A stretch of DNA of 64,000 nt from Nitrososphaeraceae archaeon (GCA_031316115.1 JALDRC010000001.1:372001-436000), one strand, 5' to 3'. Shown: positions 30,782-41,424, counted from the first letter of the stretch. The notes: generated by a model from the letters alone, not told the origin. Translations and numbers: made by a program.

Positions 30782-31551
30782 GTTTTATTTCTCCGATTCT
30801 CAGATTCTTTCGCACGTTCTAAAACAAGATTTATCATTTTTTCATCTACCCCTATATGTGTAGAAATATGAATATCAGCAAAATCATATTTCGTCAATGC
30901 GTTACTGATCTCTTTAATGACGTCGTTTTTTATATGTATTCCTCGATGTAAAAAATATGGCATTACTAAGATAATTTTAGGACTTGATTTAATAAGATCA
31001 AGTAGACCCTGTTCTATATTAGGAAAATCTAATTCAAGAAAACAATGTCCAACATTTCTAAAATTTCTTTTGACTTCATTTACGGTATAGATGAATGCAT
31101 CCCTTGCTCTTCTATCTGAACTCCCATGTCCTATTATCAAAACATCACACTCAGAATTTTTATACAAAATATTTTTATCTTTTTTCATCTTTTCAATCCT
31201 CTCCAAAATAATGACAGGCAAAAATTGAGAATAACTCAGGGGTTTTGTGATAACTAGGTTTAGATTAAGTTTATTTGCCAATATTGCCGTTTGTTTTACC
31301 GATTCCTTAAGTTTTAGACCTGGATAAAGGAAATATGGAACAACAGTGATAAAATCTACGTTTTCACGTATGCAATTCAATATTCCTTCTTCTATAAATG
31401 GCGGAACCACCTCTAGAAAACAATAATTCGAATAATGATAGCCGCCTTTTTCCTTTGCAATTTGAGCTATTTCGTCTAATTCATCGCGGACTTCTTTTTC
31501 CCGGCTTCCTCTATCTATAATTAATAGACCCTTCTTCAATACTATAATCAT
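30769..31551 (-). CDS. cbiX: CbiX-type sirohydrochlorin cobaltochelatase, two-domain
   Basis: A 260-residue chelatase built of two homologous halves. The second half keeps the metal-binding residues: IIGHGSSDRRARDAF and PYFLHRGIHIKND. In the first half the matching positions read IIDRGSREKEV and PYFLYPGLKLKES, so both histidines are lost. This suggests that only the C-terminal half inserts Co(II) into sirohydrochlorin, the entry step of the anaerobic (cobalt-early) corrin route. The start overlaps the cbiG stop by 4 bp. A ferrochelatase (sirohaem) role is the main alternative, but the corrin operon favours cobalt. Confidence 0.9.
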   Translation of the reverse strand: MIIVLKKGLLIIDRGSREKEVRDELDEIAQIAKEKGGYHYSNYCFLEVVPPFIEEGILNCIRENVDFITVVPYFLYPGLKLKESVKQTAILANKLNLNLVITKPLSYSQFLPVIILERIEKMKKDKNILYKNSECDVLIIGHGSSDRRARDAFIYTVNEVKRNFRNVGHCFLELDFPNIEQGLLDLIKSSPKIILVMPYFLHRGIHIKNDVIKEISNALTKYDFADIHISTHIGVDEKMINLVLERAKESENRRNKTWSR

Positions 31552-32621
31552 CCTGTCCTTGCTATTGCTATGGTCAGATTAGGAGGAAATTTTTGTTTTT
31601 GCACTATAAGAGATCCATTTGAATACAGTAGTGACGATGCCTCTGAGATACTTGCAACTTGTTCATATTTTTTTACTATATCAGAAGGATTAGGAACTGC
31701 GATGCCTTCTAACTCTTCTTTTGTATATAACCTGAGTGGTAATTTATGTTCTTTCGAAAATTCAAGTAATCCCTTAACATCTATGTTCTTTTTAATAGAG
31801 GTAAGAGCTTTAATACACGAAAAACTTAACATATTTTTTTCAAGGACAGATGTCAATCCATCAAATATTTCTTTTTTTGTGGTATTCCAGTGTACGCCTA
31901 TTCCCACTACTAGGGTTTTTGGTCGATAGATAACAGATTTTGATAAAATATTCTTGTTAGTAACTAATTTATCTGTGATAATTAAACAACCTCTAAATTT
32001 ATCATTTAATGTTTCTTCAAGTTTTTCAACTAACGTTACATTTTTAGGTAGCTTGTTCAGATTCCACCAATTTCGCTCTCCTGAGTCCTGAAAAATCGCT
32101 ATATTTTCTTCATTTACCATAAGTGCACTGGTCTTAGTAACATTTATAAAATTCTCTATTTCCCATCCAAATTCTTGTCCAAGGAGATCCACAGAGATGG
32201 TTTTATTTACATCTGCGGCCGTAGTTATTACTGGAGTTGAACTAAGAATTGATGCCATAAATCTTGTCAAAGCATTTGCTCCCCCGAGATGTCCTGAAAG
32301 AGTGCTAATCACAAATGTTGCCTGATCATCTATAACAATTACCGCAGGATCGGTTTTCTTATCTTTCAACAAATTAGATATCAACCTTACAACCGCGCCA
32401 AGAGAAAAAATACAAACTAAGGCATCATTTACTTTGAATTGTTCATTGATTATTTCAGATACTGGTTCTTTAAACCATATAATATTTGGATTAAAATCAG
32501 ACTTCAGCTTTTCTGGAACGAACACTAGGGCTTCTGGAATTTTATTTTTGATTAACTTAGAAATTTGAATACCGTTTTTGGTAATTGCTATAATTGCGAT
32601 TTTTCCAGTATGTTTCAACAT
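31548..32621 (-). CDS. cbiG: Cobalt-precorrin-5A hydrolase
   Basis: A 357-residue enzyme that opens the delta-lactone of cobalt-precorrin-5A, releasing acetaldehyde in ring contraction. The N- and mid-domain motifs CIFSLGAVVRLI and IDDQATFVISTLSGHLGGANALT are diagnostic. The C-terminal domain starts with TLVVGIGVHWNTTKKEI and ends with CSIT-like ASSLLYSNGSLIVQKQKFPPNLTIAIAR. It is coupled to cbiX by a 4 bp overlap. Presence of CbiG implies the anaerobic cobalt-early route rather than the oxygen-dependent one. Confidence 0.93.
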   Translation of the reverse strand: MLKHTGKIAIIAITKNGIQISKLIKNKIPEALVFVPEKLKSDFNPNIIWFKEPVSEIINEQFKVNDALVCIFSLGAVVRLISNLLKDKKTDPAVIVIDDQATFVISTLSGHLGGANALTRFMASILSSTPVITTAADVNKTISVDLLGQEFGWEIENFINVTKTSALMVNEENIAIFQDSGERNWWNLNKLPKNVTLVEKLEETLNDKFRGCLIITDKLVTNKNILSKSVIYRPKTLVVGIGVHWNTTKKEIFDGLTSVLEKNMLSFSCIKALTSIKKNIDVKGLLEFSKEHKLPLRLYTKEELEGIAVPNPSDIVKKYEQVASISEASSLLYSNGSLIVQKQKFPPNLTIAIARTG

Positions 32622-33051
32622 TAAAAAATCTATTACCTATTAGATAAAAATAATCCTTTCTTTTTATCACTAGATTACAAAAAACCATAATAAGGCTATC
32701 TCTATGATTGTGTACTTTGTACAGATTATTGAATAAAATAAATTTAGAAATAAATAGAGTTATAAGTAATTACATATGGTCTATCTATCTAATTGACATA
32801 ATTCGTAATTATACGACCAGAATAAATAGCAGCTATTGATTTAGATTCAATGGTTTAAATTTATAGGAATATTATGATTCTATGTAGTGATATTTTTTAT
32901 TAATCTTGGTCAATAATTCTATCTTAATATTTTCTAAAAGTATAGTCATAACTTTGGTATTATATAATTATCGATACCTATGCTATCATTTAAGAACTAA
33001 ATTATAATCCAGTTTAAAAATGACTCAGTATTATAATAATATTTTTAAAAA
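32622..33051 (-). other. Intergenic region between cbiD and cbiG
   Basis: A 430 bp non-coding interval inside the corrin cluster. The sequence is AT-rich with several TATA-like tracts, so cbiG-cbiX-cbiC may have its own promoter. I see no riboswitch-like GC-rich fold. Confidence 0.4.
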
Positions 33052-34269
33052 TTATTTAATATTTTTGAGAGGAAAAGAAGGATATATACCACAAATAGCG
33101 CCATTAAAGTCAAACATGAGTACAAAAATGTCTAATTTATTTTCAGCATAATTATTCATTTGTATATATGTATATTTACATATTAAATCAAAAAAGTCAG
33201 GGATGTTATTCTTTATTATAATTTCCGAAACATGTCTAGCAGTGTTCGCTTCTTTGATGTCTTTTATTATCGTGTTAGAGGTAGTACATTGTGATGCTAA
33301 GTTTGCCATAAATTCCATGCTAACGTGAGAACCTCGGACATGTGTCTGTTTTACTCCCATTGCCATTTTTGTCAACTTTCCTATAAAACCCGCGATTATA
33401 ACCTTTCTTAGCTTTCTATTCATACATTGTTTGATTGTATAACCAGAAAAATCTCCCATTTGTATGAATGAATAATCCGGATTGTTGTTAAAGATCTGTT
33501 TCGCATATTCTTCACTTCTCCCTCCAGTAGTTAGGATCACCATATCTGATCCTAGAGTCATTGCTATATCTAAACTCTGTTTGATCGAGGCTGCAAAAGA
33601 GGCAGTTGAGTAAGGATAAACAATTCCTGACGTACCAAGAATAGATATTCCTCCTATAATCCCTAAGCGTGGATTATCTGTTTTTTTTGCAATCACTTCT
33701 CCATTAGGAACTGAAATAGTAGCTGTGATACCTTTATCTTGTAATATTTTAAATCCTACTTCCTTAATCACTTTTTCAATCATCATCCTTGGGATCGGAT
33801 TAATTGCAGCACTTCCCATATCCAGTCCCAATCCTGGTCTTGTAACACGACCTACACCTTTTCCTCCCTCAATTGAGATGTAACCTCTTTTATCATTAAT
33901 AGAAATAGTCGAACATATTTCTGCACCATTGGTAACATCAGGATCGTCTCCTCCGTCTTTTATTACAGCACATGTTACAGAATTATTATTTTCATGAATT
34001 ACGGTCCATGCGATATCCAATTTTACAACTTTACCTTTAGGAAGTGTTAACTCGACTTGTGATGTATTTACTTTCGGATCGGTTATTGCAATAAGTGCTG
34101 CTTTAGTTGCTGCCGCAGCTGAAGTACCGGTTGTATAACCGGTTCTCAACAATCCTTTTTTTCGCTTTGCGATTATCTCGTCTGATAATCCTTGTTCTGA
34201 TTCTAATTCAGCTAGTGACATATCGTCATCTAGAATTTTTTCATTGATCTTGAAGGGTTTAGAAATCAT
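33052..34269 (-). CDS. cbiD: Cobalt-precorrin-5B C1-methyltransferase
   Basis: A 405-residue CbiD. The signature LRTGYTTGTSAAAATKAAL is at about 40-58, followed by GGDDPDVTNGAEI, a glycine-rich segment GKGVGRVTRPGLGLDMGSAAINPIPRMMI, and GTSGIVYPYSTASFAASIKQ. It methylates C-1 of cobalt-precorrin-5B with SAM. The N-terminus has a 39-residue extension before the motif. The last 30 residues (YAENKLDIFVLMFDFNGAICGIYPSF) look like the usual CbiD end. It shares the minus strand with cbiG, cbiX and cbiC. Confidence 0.94.
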   Translation of the reverse strand: MISKPFKINEKILDDDMSLAELESEQGLSDEIIAKRKKGLLRTGYTTGTSAAAATKAALIAITDPKVNTSQVELTLPKGKVVKLDIAWTVIHENNNSVTCAVIKDGGDDPDVTNGAEICSTISINDKRGYISIEGGKGVGRVTRPGLGLDMGSAAINPIPRMMIEKVIKEVGFKILQDKGITATISVPNGEVIAKKTDNPRLGIIGGISILGTSGIVYPYSTASFAASIKQSLDIAMTLGSDMVILTTGGRSEEYAKQIFNNNPDYSFIQMGDFSGYTIKQCMNRKLRKVIIAGFIGKLTKMAMGVKQTHVRGSHVSMEFMANLASQCTTSNTIIKDIKEANTARHVSEIIIKNNIPDFFDLICKYTYIQMNNYAENKLDIFVLMFDFNGAICGIYPSFPLKNIK

Positions 34270-35125
34270 GGGTCAACTTCACTATATGTTTAGGATCCGT
34301 GAACCAAAACTTTATTCATCACTTGTAGAAAGATAGAAATAAAACAATAAAATCCTGAAATAAGTTTAGAAAAGATATTCTTAATTTTCATGTTTAACGA
34401 TTTCAAAACATTACTATTTAATATATAACTACTTTTAAGATTTTCCTTGAATTGAAGGAAAATTTTTGTTATAGTTTGAAAATATACGATCTAATATTTT
34501 CTATTTGTTATAATTTTTGATATTCTAAAAGTTAGTTTGCAAAAATAAGGATCTAGAGAGAACTAGCAGATATTAAAATGGTTTAAAGAACCATATCTAG
34601 GCAAATAAAAAATAACATGATCTGATAGAGTTATCAGAAATTATAAAATCAATTAAAAAGTAAGGTGATTTAAGATAGTTATTTGAAAGGTATGTAAAAA
34701 ATGTTATTTCTTGTTATTCTAGATATATAGTATTTTTACTTTTGAAATTTGTTAGAAATTATGAAATTTATGAAATTCAAGTACAATACATTAAATAAGA
34801 ATAAAAGATTATTTATACTCTAATTAGTATCAATATAATATGTAGACAATATATAATATATAGAGGTCCCAAGAAATTTACACACTTGAACATTGATTTA
34901 AGTGGTTAAAAAGATATACAAGAAGACGTAATAAAATCATGACTAAGACACATATCAAAGATTGAAATATTTCTAGATCTATCAGAAGAGGCAGTATACT
35001 TGATACAATAATTGCACCTTATTAAACAATAACACCCAACATTAGAAAAAAGAACAAGATCCGATTATCTGAATGACGTTAAATAAGTAATATTATATTC
35101 ATATATACCAAATAGCTTATGTTTT
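34270..35125 (+). other. Non-coding region between cbiD and IS630-like element
   Basis: An 856 bp AT-rich stretch with no supported gene. Its right part probably includes the outer end of the IS630-like element. AGTAATAT at 35086-35093 is weakly matched in inverted orientation at 36138-36145, but I cannot fix the element boundary. Confidence 0.4.
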
Positions 35126-36111
35126 CTAATTGTCAATTTTAGCAAGCAGATAGTTTCTCATATCAAGATTGAATCTTTTTGTTCTAAAATATTGAGATAA
35201 TTTATTTTTAAAATCTGTAAATGATGAATAGTTCTGGCGAACAAGCAGATCGCTCTTGGGTATATGCCATATCTCTTCTAGTACCATAAACTCTGGAGAT
35301 GCTGTTGGTTGATATATAGGAATCAAATCTTTTTTGTGTTTATCAAAATATTGCAGTACCTTTTTTGATCTGTAGTGTTGTTTTGCCTTAACCAGGTACA
35401 GGTAACATTTTGGAAACTTTTTGTGAATATGTTTTAGATAATCTAAAAATGTGTTTTCATCAAACCAGGTATACTGTCTAAACATCTGTTTTCCATCAAG
35501 ACTTGTAGCACCAAAAAGCACTGATTGCTGATGAGATCCTGTAATTCTTACAACTGGTCTTTCATTCTTTACTATCCATACTTTTCTCACAAGAGAATCA
35601 AAAAAGAAGAATGATTCATCAAGTGATACTACGGTAAACTCTTTCTTTTGTGTGAGATTGTCCAGTATCTTTCTGGCTGTTTTTTAAAACGTTCTTTTTC
35701 CTCTTTAGATGCTGTATTTACATGTACTTTTCTTGGTACTTTCTGTTTGAATCCCCACTTGTGCATGAGTCTGTATATATGAGTGAAATGATATTTTATT
35801 CCACTTTGTCTTACAATCAGATCTGTTACCTGTGTTGTAGTCCAACACTGCTTGCTGGATGCTAATTTATTTTTTATTTCATTTACTGTCTCTTCGGACG
35901 TATCTGGATGTCTACCACATTTTGGCTTATTTTTTAATCCTGGTATTCCGCCTGTTGAGAATCTATCCCACCAATATGATCCCCCAGGCCTACTTCTATG
36001 TAATTCATCACAAGCATAGGCAGGAATGATATTATCATATTTTACTTTTATTACAAAAAGTAATCTTTCCTTCACCTTTGGATTAGTTTCATTCTTGTAT
36101 AATCTAATCAA
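35126..36111 (-). mobile_element. IS630-like transposase split across two frames
   Basis: Transcription is leftward. The first part (36111-35629, 160 aa) holds the N-terminal helix-turn-helix (GGSYWWDRFSTGGIPGLKNKPKCGRHP) and linker typical of IS630/Tc1-like proteins. The second part (35126-35590, open further upstream in its frame) holds the DDE core: SLDESFFFF, then LVKAKQHYRSKKVLQYF, and SPEFMVLEEIW. The frames join by a -1 shift at a run of six A (35680-35685 on the complement), which could be programmed slippage or a lesion. At the second catalytic position the expected Asp (LDNA/LDKA) reads Val, so the protein is probably inactive. Ends and target duplication were not identified. Confidence 0.75.
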
Positions 36112-37414
36112 TTCTTTTTTGGAATATACTGTTAGGATATTACTGAATAAACTTGATGGTAGATAGCTTTTACTTCATATCAGATAGGATTATAATAAAT
36201 CATGATTAGAAATTATATGCTAATTGGTATAGATAGGATATTATAAATTAATATTCGAAAAAGGATGTACCCAAAAAGACATACATAAACACTGAATGTT
36301 CAAATGAAAAAAGAAAGTTTTTAAAAAAACCAAAATGATATATGGAAATATTGGAAATAAAAGCTCAAGGAAGTATCTATCTAATAAATTTGCTTGTATG
36401 ATGGTACTATCCTGCATGCATATATAAATAGGAAATGAACAGGAAAGACCAATTATTAGAATCACAGGACCTCCTCAATAATAATTCATTTAGTATCATC
36501 AGTCCTAACATAAAAACAGTTATTCAGATAATATTACTGGAGTGGTCAAAATAATTTTTTATATTACTGTAGTCCAATATTCTAACTCATATAAAACAGT
36601 ATATAGAATTAGAAGAATATAATATGCACAATACTTGAGAACATAGGAAATACATTTTACTCGATTGGGAAGAGATACATTAAGAATATGTGTACTAACT
36701 TTATAGATATCTTCAAAAACAATTACAGATAAATGACAAATCAATCACATAGATTCTATGTTTCTTGTCTTATTACCTCCTCTTAACATAACAAATACTT
36801 ACATTGAAGATAATTTGAAGAAATAAAAAAGAGAGTATCTTAGATTGTATATTATAGTTGGTAAAAAAATCAAAACCGATAATATCACTTAGTGTAACCA
36901 TAGGTTCTATTCATTGTGGTAGCAAGAGATTTGTAAAAATTATAAAATAGATTACAAAAAAAAGTAAATGTAGATAAAACTTGTTACAGTACACTAATTT
37001 TAATCTACAAGACAAAATTTGAAATCAAATCTTTAATATCTCAGAAAGAGTACTAAGGTTACAATAAGAAAATATAAAGGCAAGAAATGAAGTAATGCAA
37101 ATGGTTTCCATTATCAGAGCTGAAAAGTAGATCAACAAAAAAACATGGCAAATATATGTATTTTAATGATAGTTGTCTTATTATCATTAAAACTAGTACT
37201 AACAGTACATTTACTATCAACGAAATTCAACATCCAAAAAGCAGAACCTATTCTAAAGATGATATTGTATGATGGGACAATTTGATATAGAATAATAATT
37301 TTTTTGAATAAATGGAATTATTGTTGAATTAAGCTAACACTACCTCTTTGCACGTCATAGATTTCTAATGAATTTAACTATTTTGATAAAAAATTATGGA
37401 TTAGAATTAACCTA
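36112..37414 (+). other. Non-coding region holding one copy of a long dispersed repeat
   Basis: About 1.3 kb without a supported gene between the IS630-like element and metK. It includes the repeat copy at 36622-36961. Track ORFs at 36241-36465 and 36559-36744 lack recognisable features; the latter extends out of the repeat and is not preserved in the other copy. Confidence 0.45.
36622..36961 (-). repeat. 340 bp dispersed repeat, copy 1 (inverted relative to 52138-52472)
   Basis: Its reverse complement matches 52138-52472 almost base for base by eye. The differences seen are a 6 bp indel (TTAAGAGGAGGTAA versus TTAGGTAA) and one single-base indel (TATTTG versus TACTTTG). Both edges are sharp: similarity stops after ATATGCACAATACTTGAG at one side and at a poly-A/T tract at the other. 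No intact protein is encoded in common. Both copies lie next to insertion sequences. Confidence 0.85.
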
Positions 37415-38557
37415 TTAATTAAGGAGACCTATTTTATCTGTTTTTTCCCATGAAAAAGTATCTTCATTTCTTCCGAAATGACCATATGCTGCGGTTTTTT
37501 TGTAAATAGGTCTTTTTAATGACAAGATTTCTATTATTTTCGAAGGCCTCATATCAAAAACGTTTCTCACTTTTTCTTCTATTTCTTCATGATTTATTTT
37601 TCCTGTGTTAAAGGTATCAACCATAACTGAGACTGGTTCTGACATTCCTATTGCATATGCTATTTGGACTTCACACTTCTTAGCCAAGTTCGCTGCGACA
37701 ATATTTTTTGCGATGTATCTAGCCATATAACAAGCAGATCTGTCAACTTTTGAAGGATCCTTTCCGGAAAATGCACCTCCCCCGTGTCTTCCCATTCCAC
37801 CATAGGTATCAATAATAATCTTTCTTCCTGTTAATCCGGTATCAGCAGCTGGCCCGCCTAGAACGAATCTTCCGGTAGGATTAATAAAAAACTTTGTCCG
37901 TTCGTCAATCCATTCTGCACATGTAGGTTTTATTACTCTATTAATCAATTCCTCGCGTAATTGGTTCAAAGTTATATCTGGAGAATGTTGAGTTGATAGA
38001 ACAACTGTGTCAATTCTAGTTGGTATAGAGTTTTCATAAACTACAGACACCTGAGATTTTCCATCTGGTCTAATCCAATCAAGTTCTTTTGACTTTCGGA
38101 CCTGGCTCAACTTCAAACAAAGCTTGTGAGCCATAATTATGGGTAATGGCATTAGCTCAGGTGTTTCGTTTGTTGCATAACCAAATACAAGACCCTGATC
38201 TCCAGCACCTTGCTCCTTTTGTTCTGTTGGAGTTACTCCAATAGATATATCATCACTTTGAGAATGAATAGATGTTAACACTGCACAATTATTGCAATCA
38301 AAGCCCAAATCTCCATTATCATAACCAATTTCTCGAATGGTATCTCTAGTGGTTTTTTGTATATCTACTAGCCCTTTGGATGTAACTTCTCCTGCTACAA
38401 AAATGGTTCCTATCGTTGTTAAGGATTCTACAGCTACTCTTGAATCAGGATCTTTAAGTAAATAGGCATCCAGTATTGAATCTGAAACCTGATCACATAT
38501 CTTATCTGGATGTCCTTCTGTTACACTTTCTGAACTAAATAGATAACGTGATGTCAT
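37415..38557 (-). CDS. metK: S-adenosylmethionine synthetase (bacterial-type)
   Basis: A 380-residue methionine adenosyltransferase making SAM from ATP and methionine. It has the bacterial/eukaryal-type signatures [40 protein letters not shown] and [27 protein letters not shown], not those of the divergent archaeal-type enzyme found in most Euryarchaeota. SAM supply is needed by the corrin methyltransferases in this window. It lies 27 bp downstream of an Lsm gene on the same strand and probably forms an operon with it. Confidence 0.96.
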   Translation of the reverse strand: MTSRYLFSSESVTEGHPDKICDQVSDSILDAYLLKDPDSRVAVESLTTIGTIFVAGEVTSKGLVDIQKTTRDTIREIGYDNGDLGFDCNNCAVLTSIHSQSDDISIGVTPTEQKEQGAGDQGLVFGYATNETPELMPLPIIMAHKLCLKLSQVRKSKELDWIRPDGKSQVSVVYENSIPTRIDTVVLSTQHSPDITLNQLREELINRVIKPTCAEWIDERTKFFINPTGRFVLGGPAADTGLTGRKIIIDTYGGMGRHGGGAFSGKDPSKVDRSACYMARYIAKNIVAANLAKKCEVQIAYAIGMSEPVSVMVDTFNTGKINHEEIEEKVRNVFDMRPSKIIEILSLKRPIYKKTAAYGHFGRNEDTFSWEKTDKIGLLN

Positions 38558-38584
38558 TTTTTTTATGATATGAACCAGAATTGA

Positions 38585-38860
38585 TTATAGATCTTTAATA
38601 AGCTTGATAAAGAGAACATTATTTCCTCTAATTACTACCTTACCGTAATTCGCCAGCAATTCAGCTGATTGATATTCTTCCGCATCCAGTAGTATAAGGT
38701 TCATATAAGAATCTACATTACTCATTATTCCTTTGTACTCAATTTCATTTTTTAGCCTCACGGCTACACGTTGATTTAATGACTTCTGTAACGCGGTAAG
38801 AGGTCTTTTTGGTTGTTGAGAGCTTGGATTTGCCGACAATATCAATATATCACTTTGCAA
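38585..38860 (-). CDS. Lsm/Sm-like archaeal protein
   Basis: A 91-residue RNA-binding protein of the Sm fold. Sm1 is LNQRVAVRLKNEIEYKGIMSNVDSYMNLILLDAEE (about 28-62) and Sm2 is GKVVIRGNNVLFIKL. The family forms hexa- or heptameric rings that bind U-rich RNA. The TTG start at 38860 gives a 25-residue N-terminal extension; no better internal start codon is evident before the Sm fold. It is divergent from the RadB-like gene (83 bp apart) and upstream of metK. Confidence 0.9.
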   Translation of the reverse strand: MQSDILILSANPSSQQPKRPLTALQKSLNQRVAVRLKNEIEYKGIMSNVDSYMNLILLDAEEYQSAELLANYGKVVIRGNNVLFIKLIKDL

Positions 38861-38943
38861 TTCAAGTTCAGACAGAGCAGAATAAAAAGGTTCCTTTAAA
38901 GTAAAATAATAATATTATCCATTTTAGGTAGGTTATAATATAA

Positions 38944-39651
38944 TTGAGATATTCAACCGGATCAAAAAGAATTGATCATCTATTAGGGAGAGCGATAAAT
39001 AATGGAATAGTTACAGATCTATTTGGAGAAAATGCATCTGGGAAATCTCAATTGTGTTTTAGTATATCTGCAAATTTATTAAAGAACACAAGCGAGAAAA
39101 TAATGTTTATCGATACAGTAGGTACATTCAGGCCAGAACGCATCGAAGAAATAATAAATGAAAAAAATTCTAGATTTTTAGATAGGATAACCTACATAAG
39201 AGTATTTTCAATTTTTGCTCAGTTTAATGCAATTGAGAAGATTAGCAAAATAAAGCCCAAATTGGTGATAGTTGATACTGCTACTTCAATAATTGCGACC
39301 GAAAGCCATGGAGCTGCTCGACATTTAATTTTAATGAAATTTTTACACAAGTTAGCGCATTATGCTTTAAAATATAATTGTGCAGTTATTATTACAAATT
39401 CTATAAGGGATAGAATACTCTATTATGAAACTGATTTACCAAGAATCAAATTAGAAGAACAACAAGTACTAAAAACACAGTTTCAAAGAGAGTTTATGGA
39501 CAAATCTGTTTCTATCTCTACTCATGTCAAATTGAAGTTTGAGATTATTAATGCTGAAAAAAATATATATAAAATCTCATTCATACAACCATTAATTAAA
39601 AGGGATATTTTCTTTACAATAGTTAAAAATGGAATTACAGGTTTAAATTAA
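38944..39651 (+). CDS. RadB-like RecA-family ATPase (RadA paralogue)
   Basis: A 235-residue RecA-core protein. Walker A is GENASGKSQ (about 28-36), Walker B is LVIVDTATSII, and the strand IMFIDTVGTFRPERI matches the Rad51/RadA family. It lacks the N-terminal HhH domain of RadA, and its L1/L2 DNA-binding loops look divergent, as in RadB or other archaeal Rad51 paralogues (aRadC). It probably modulates recombination rather than catalysing strand exchange. The TTG start is at 38944. The C-terminal 40 residues are poorly conserved. Confidence 0.8.
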   Translation: MRYSTGSKRIDHLLGRAINNGIVTDLFGENASGKSQLCFSISANLLKNTSEKIMFIDTVGTFRPERIEEIINEKNSRFLDRITYIRVFSIFAQFNAIEKISKIKPKLVIVDTATSIIATESHGAARHLILMKFLHKLAHYALKYNCAVIITNSIRDRILYYETDLPRIKLEEQQVLKTQFQREFMDKSVSISTHVKLKFEIINAEKNIYKISFIQPLIKRDIFFTIVKNGITGLN

Positions 39652-39691
39652 CTATCAAGAATATAAGGATATCAATTTGGTTTTAAAAAAG

Positions 39692-40171
39692 TTATTGCAG
39701 CTTTATCTCTTTGTATAGTTCCCAGAATTTATCACCAACATAATGCAAGTTATCTATTATGTAACCACGTGAAAGGGTTTTGGCCTTTTCACTATCTTCT
39801 AGAGCTAATCCAACCGCAATGGGTTTAAGATGCTCTTTATCCTTGATAATCACGATATCATTCTTCAGAAATAAACTGAAGTATATTATCCCAGGACGCA
39901 TTATCTTTGCTCCATTACAAATAAATTTTATTGCTCCCATATCTACTAAAACATAAGGAAAAGAATTGATCAATGCGGTATTGCCGACAAATGGTAAAAT
40001 AGTTTTATCGATTTTAATAGCTATAAAATTTTCATGTATTAAAAATTTTTTGTTTTTTTCTACCTCAAATGATTTGAGGTTTTTGATTCTGGGAATTTCA
40101 TTTGGTGGCCAACGTTTTAAATCATCAATTAATAGTGCAGTTTCAGTTTTTGATAAAACGTGTACTTTCAA
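39692..40171 (-). CDS. PUA-domain RNA-binding protein
   Basis: A 159-residue protein. The C-terminal PUA domain is recognisable: FPYVLVDMGAIKFICNGAKIMRPGIIYF, followed by VIIKDKEHLKPIAVGLAL. The N-terminal half (LLIDDLKRWPPNEIPRIKNLKSFEVE) resembles the pre-PUA region of MCT-1/Tma20-like proteins, which bind ribosome-associated tRNA or rRNA. The likely role is in translation, ribosome recycling or RNA modification. It converges on the RadB-like gene. Confidence 0.85.
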   Translation of the reverse strand: MKVHVLSKTETALLIDDLKRWPPNEIPRIKNLKSFEVEKNKKFLIHENFIAIKIDKTILPFVGNTALINSFPYVLVDMGAIKFICNGAKIMRPGIIYFSLFLKNDIVIIKDKEHLKPIAVGLALEDSEKAKTLSRGYIIDNLHYVGDKFWELYKEIKLQ

Positions 40172-40251
40172 AAGTATTAATGATATACATATTTGGATAT
40201 TTTAAGATTTAAATCCAATATTATTATTTGTTATAACAAACCTAAGTATAG

Positions 40252-41424
40252 TCAATTATTATCCCTTTTTTCAATTGGAATGAACTCACATCCCATTGGT
40301 CCGCAATATTTTCCTACATAAACTGCTTTTGGTCTATATAAAGCAGGCTTTGGTGCAGCTTCAGCAAACTTTTCTTCAATTACATGAGATGCCCAACCAG
40401 CTATACGCGATAAAGCAAAAATGGGTGTATTCAAATCCATAGGAAAACCCATACTGTAATATAAGGATGCACTGTATAGATCCACATTTGGATATATTGT
40501 TTGGTTTTTATATTTCGACATGTAGAATTTAGTGTAATTTTCAATTTTCTTTGTTATTTCATACCATTTGCTATTTTTACCCCTAGACATAGATTTAGAT
40601 AATCTTTCTAGAATTTCTGCCCTAGGATCGGTGGTATGATAGACGGCATGACCCATCCCCATGATTCTTTTTCCTTGCTTAATCGTCTCATTTATCCATT
40701 CGTCGACATTTTCAGGATCATTAATATCTAGCAACATTTTCATAACCTGAATATTCGCACCACCGTGTAATTCGCCTGATAATGCTCCTAAGGCTCCACA
40801 GATGCAAGCGTACATATGGGCCCGAGTAGATGCAATTTCTCGTGCTGCAAATGTAGATGCATTAAAGCTGTGTTCTGCATGTAAAATTAAACAAATATCG
40901 AATACCTTAATTTCTTCAGTCTGAGGTTTACGGCCAAAAAGCATGTATAAAAAATTTGCAGAATGGGAAAGATCTGTTGTAGGTTCAATATACGCCATTC
41001 CATTTCTTATCCTATTCCATGCTGCAATTATTGAAGGAATTTTGGCAATGAGGATAGATGCTCTTTGAATATTATCTGTCTTTCCATCAGAATGCAAATC
41101 ATCATCATAGTTTGAGAGATAAGATACAGAAGATTGAAGGATATCCATTGGAAAAGCTGTCTTTGGTCTATTATGAAGATCGAGAAGTAATGATTCTGGA
41201 ATATTCCTTGAGTATCTTAATTTATCAGAAAATTCTGTTAATTGGATTTGATTTGGTAAATCTCCGAATATGAGTAGGTATGCTGTTTCTTCAAATGTGG
41301 ATCTGTTTACTAGATCTAGAATATCATAACCACGATAGATTAATTTACCATGTTCCCCATCTATGGAACTTATCTTGGTATCTGCTACCTCTATATTTCG
41401 TAGCCCTATATTTCTGGCGTCCAA
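40252..41424 (-). CDS. gltA: Citrate synthase
   Basis: A 390-residue citrate synthase condensing oxaloacetate and acetyl-CoA. Active-site histidines are in HAEHSFNASTFAARE and GELHGGAN, with the GMGHAVYHTTDPRAEIL region and the acidic residue before it. The N-terminal ISSIDGEHGKLIYRGYDILDL is typical of the archaeal and Gram-positive type II-like enzyme. In autotrophic ammonia oxidisers it feeds an incomplete or biosynthetic TCA route to 2-oxoglutarate. It is monocistronic by spacing. Confidence 0.95.
   Translation of the reverse strand: MDARNIGLRNIEVADTKISSIDGEHGKLIYRGYDILDLVNRSTFEETAYLLIFGDLPNQIQLTEFSDKLRYSRNIPESLLLDLHNRPKTAFPMDILQSSVSYLSNYDDDLHSDGKTDNIQRASILIAKIPSIIAAWNRIRNGMAYIEPTTDLSHSANFLYMLFGRKPQTEEIKVFDICLILHAEHSFNASTFAAREIASTRAHMYACICGALGALSGELHGGANIQVMKMLLDINDPENVDEWINETIKQGKRIMGMGHAVYHTTDPRAEILERLSKSMSRGKNSKWYEITKKIENYTKFYMSKYKNQTIYPNVDLYSASLYYSMGFPMDLNTPIFALSRIAGWASHVIEEKFAEAAPKPALYRPKAVYVGKYCGPMGCEFIPIEKRDNN

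Noticed and set aside
35086-36145. Possible inverted ends AGTAATAT of the IS630-like element
   Set aside because: Only eight bases match clearly in AT-rich sequence, so the element boundary cannot be claimed.
36559-36744. 61-codon minus-strand ORF partly inside the 340 bp repeat
   Set aside because: It runs out of the repeat and is not preserved in the second copy, so it does not explain the repeat's conservation.
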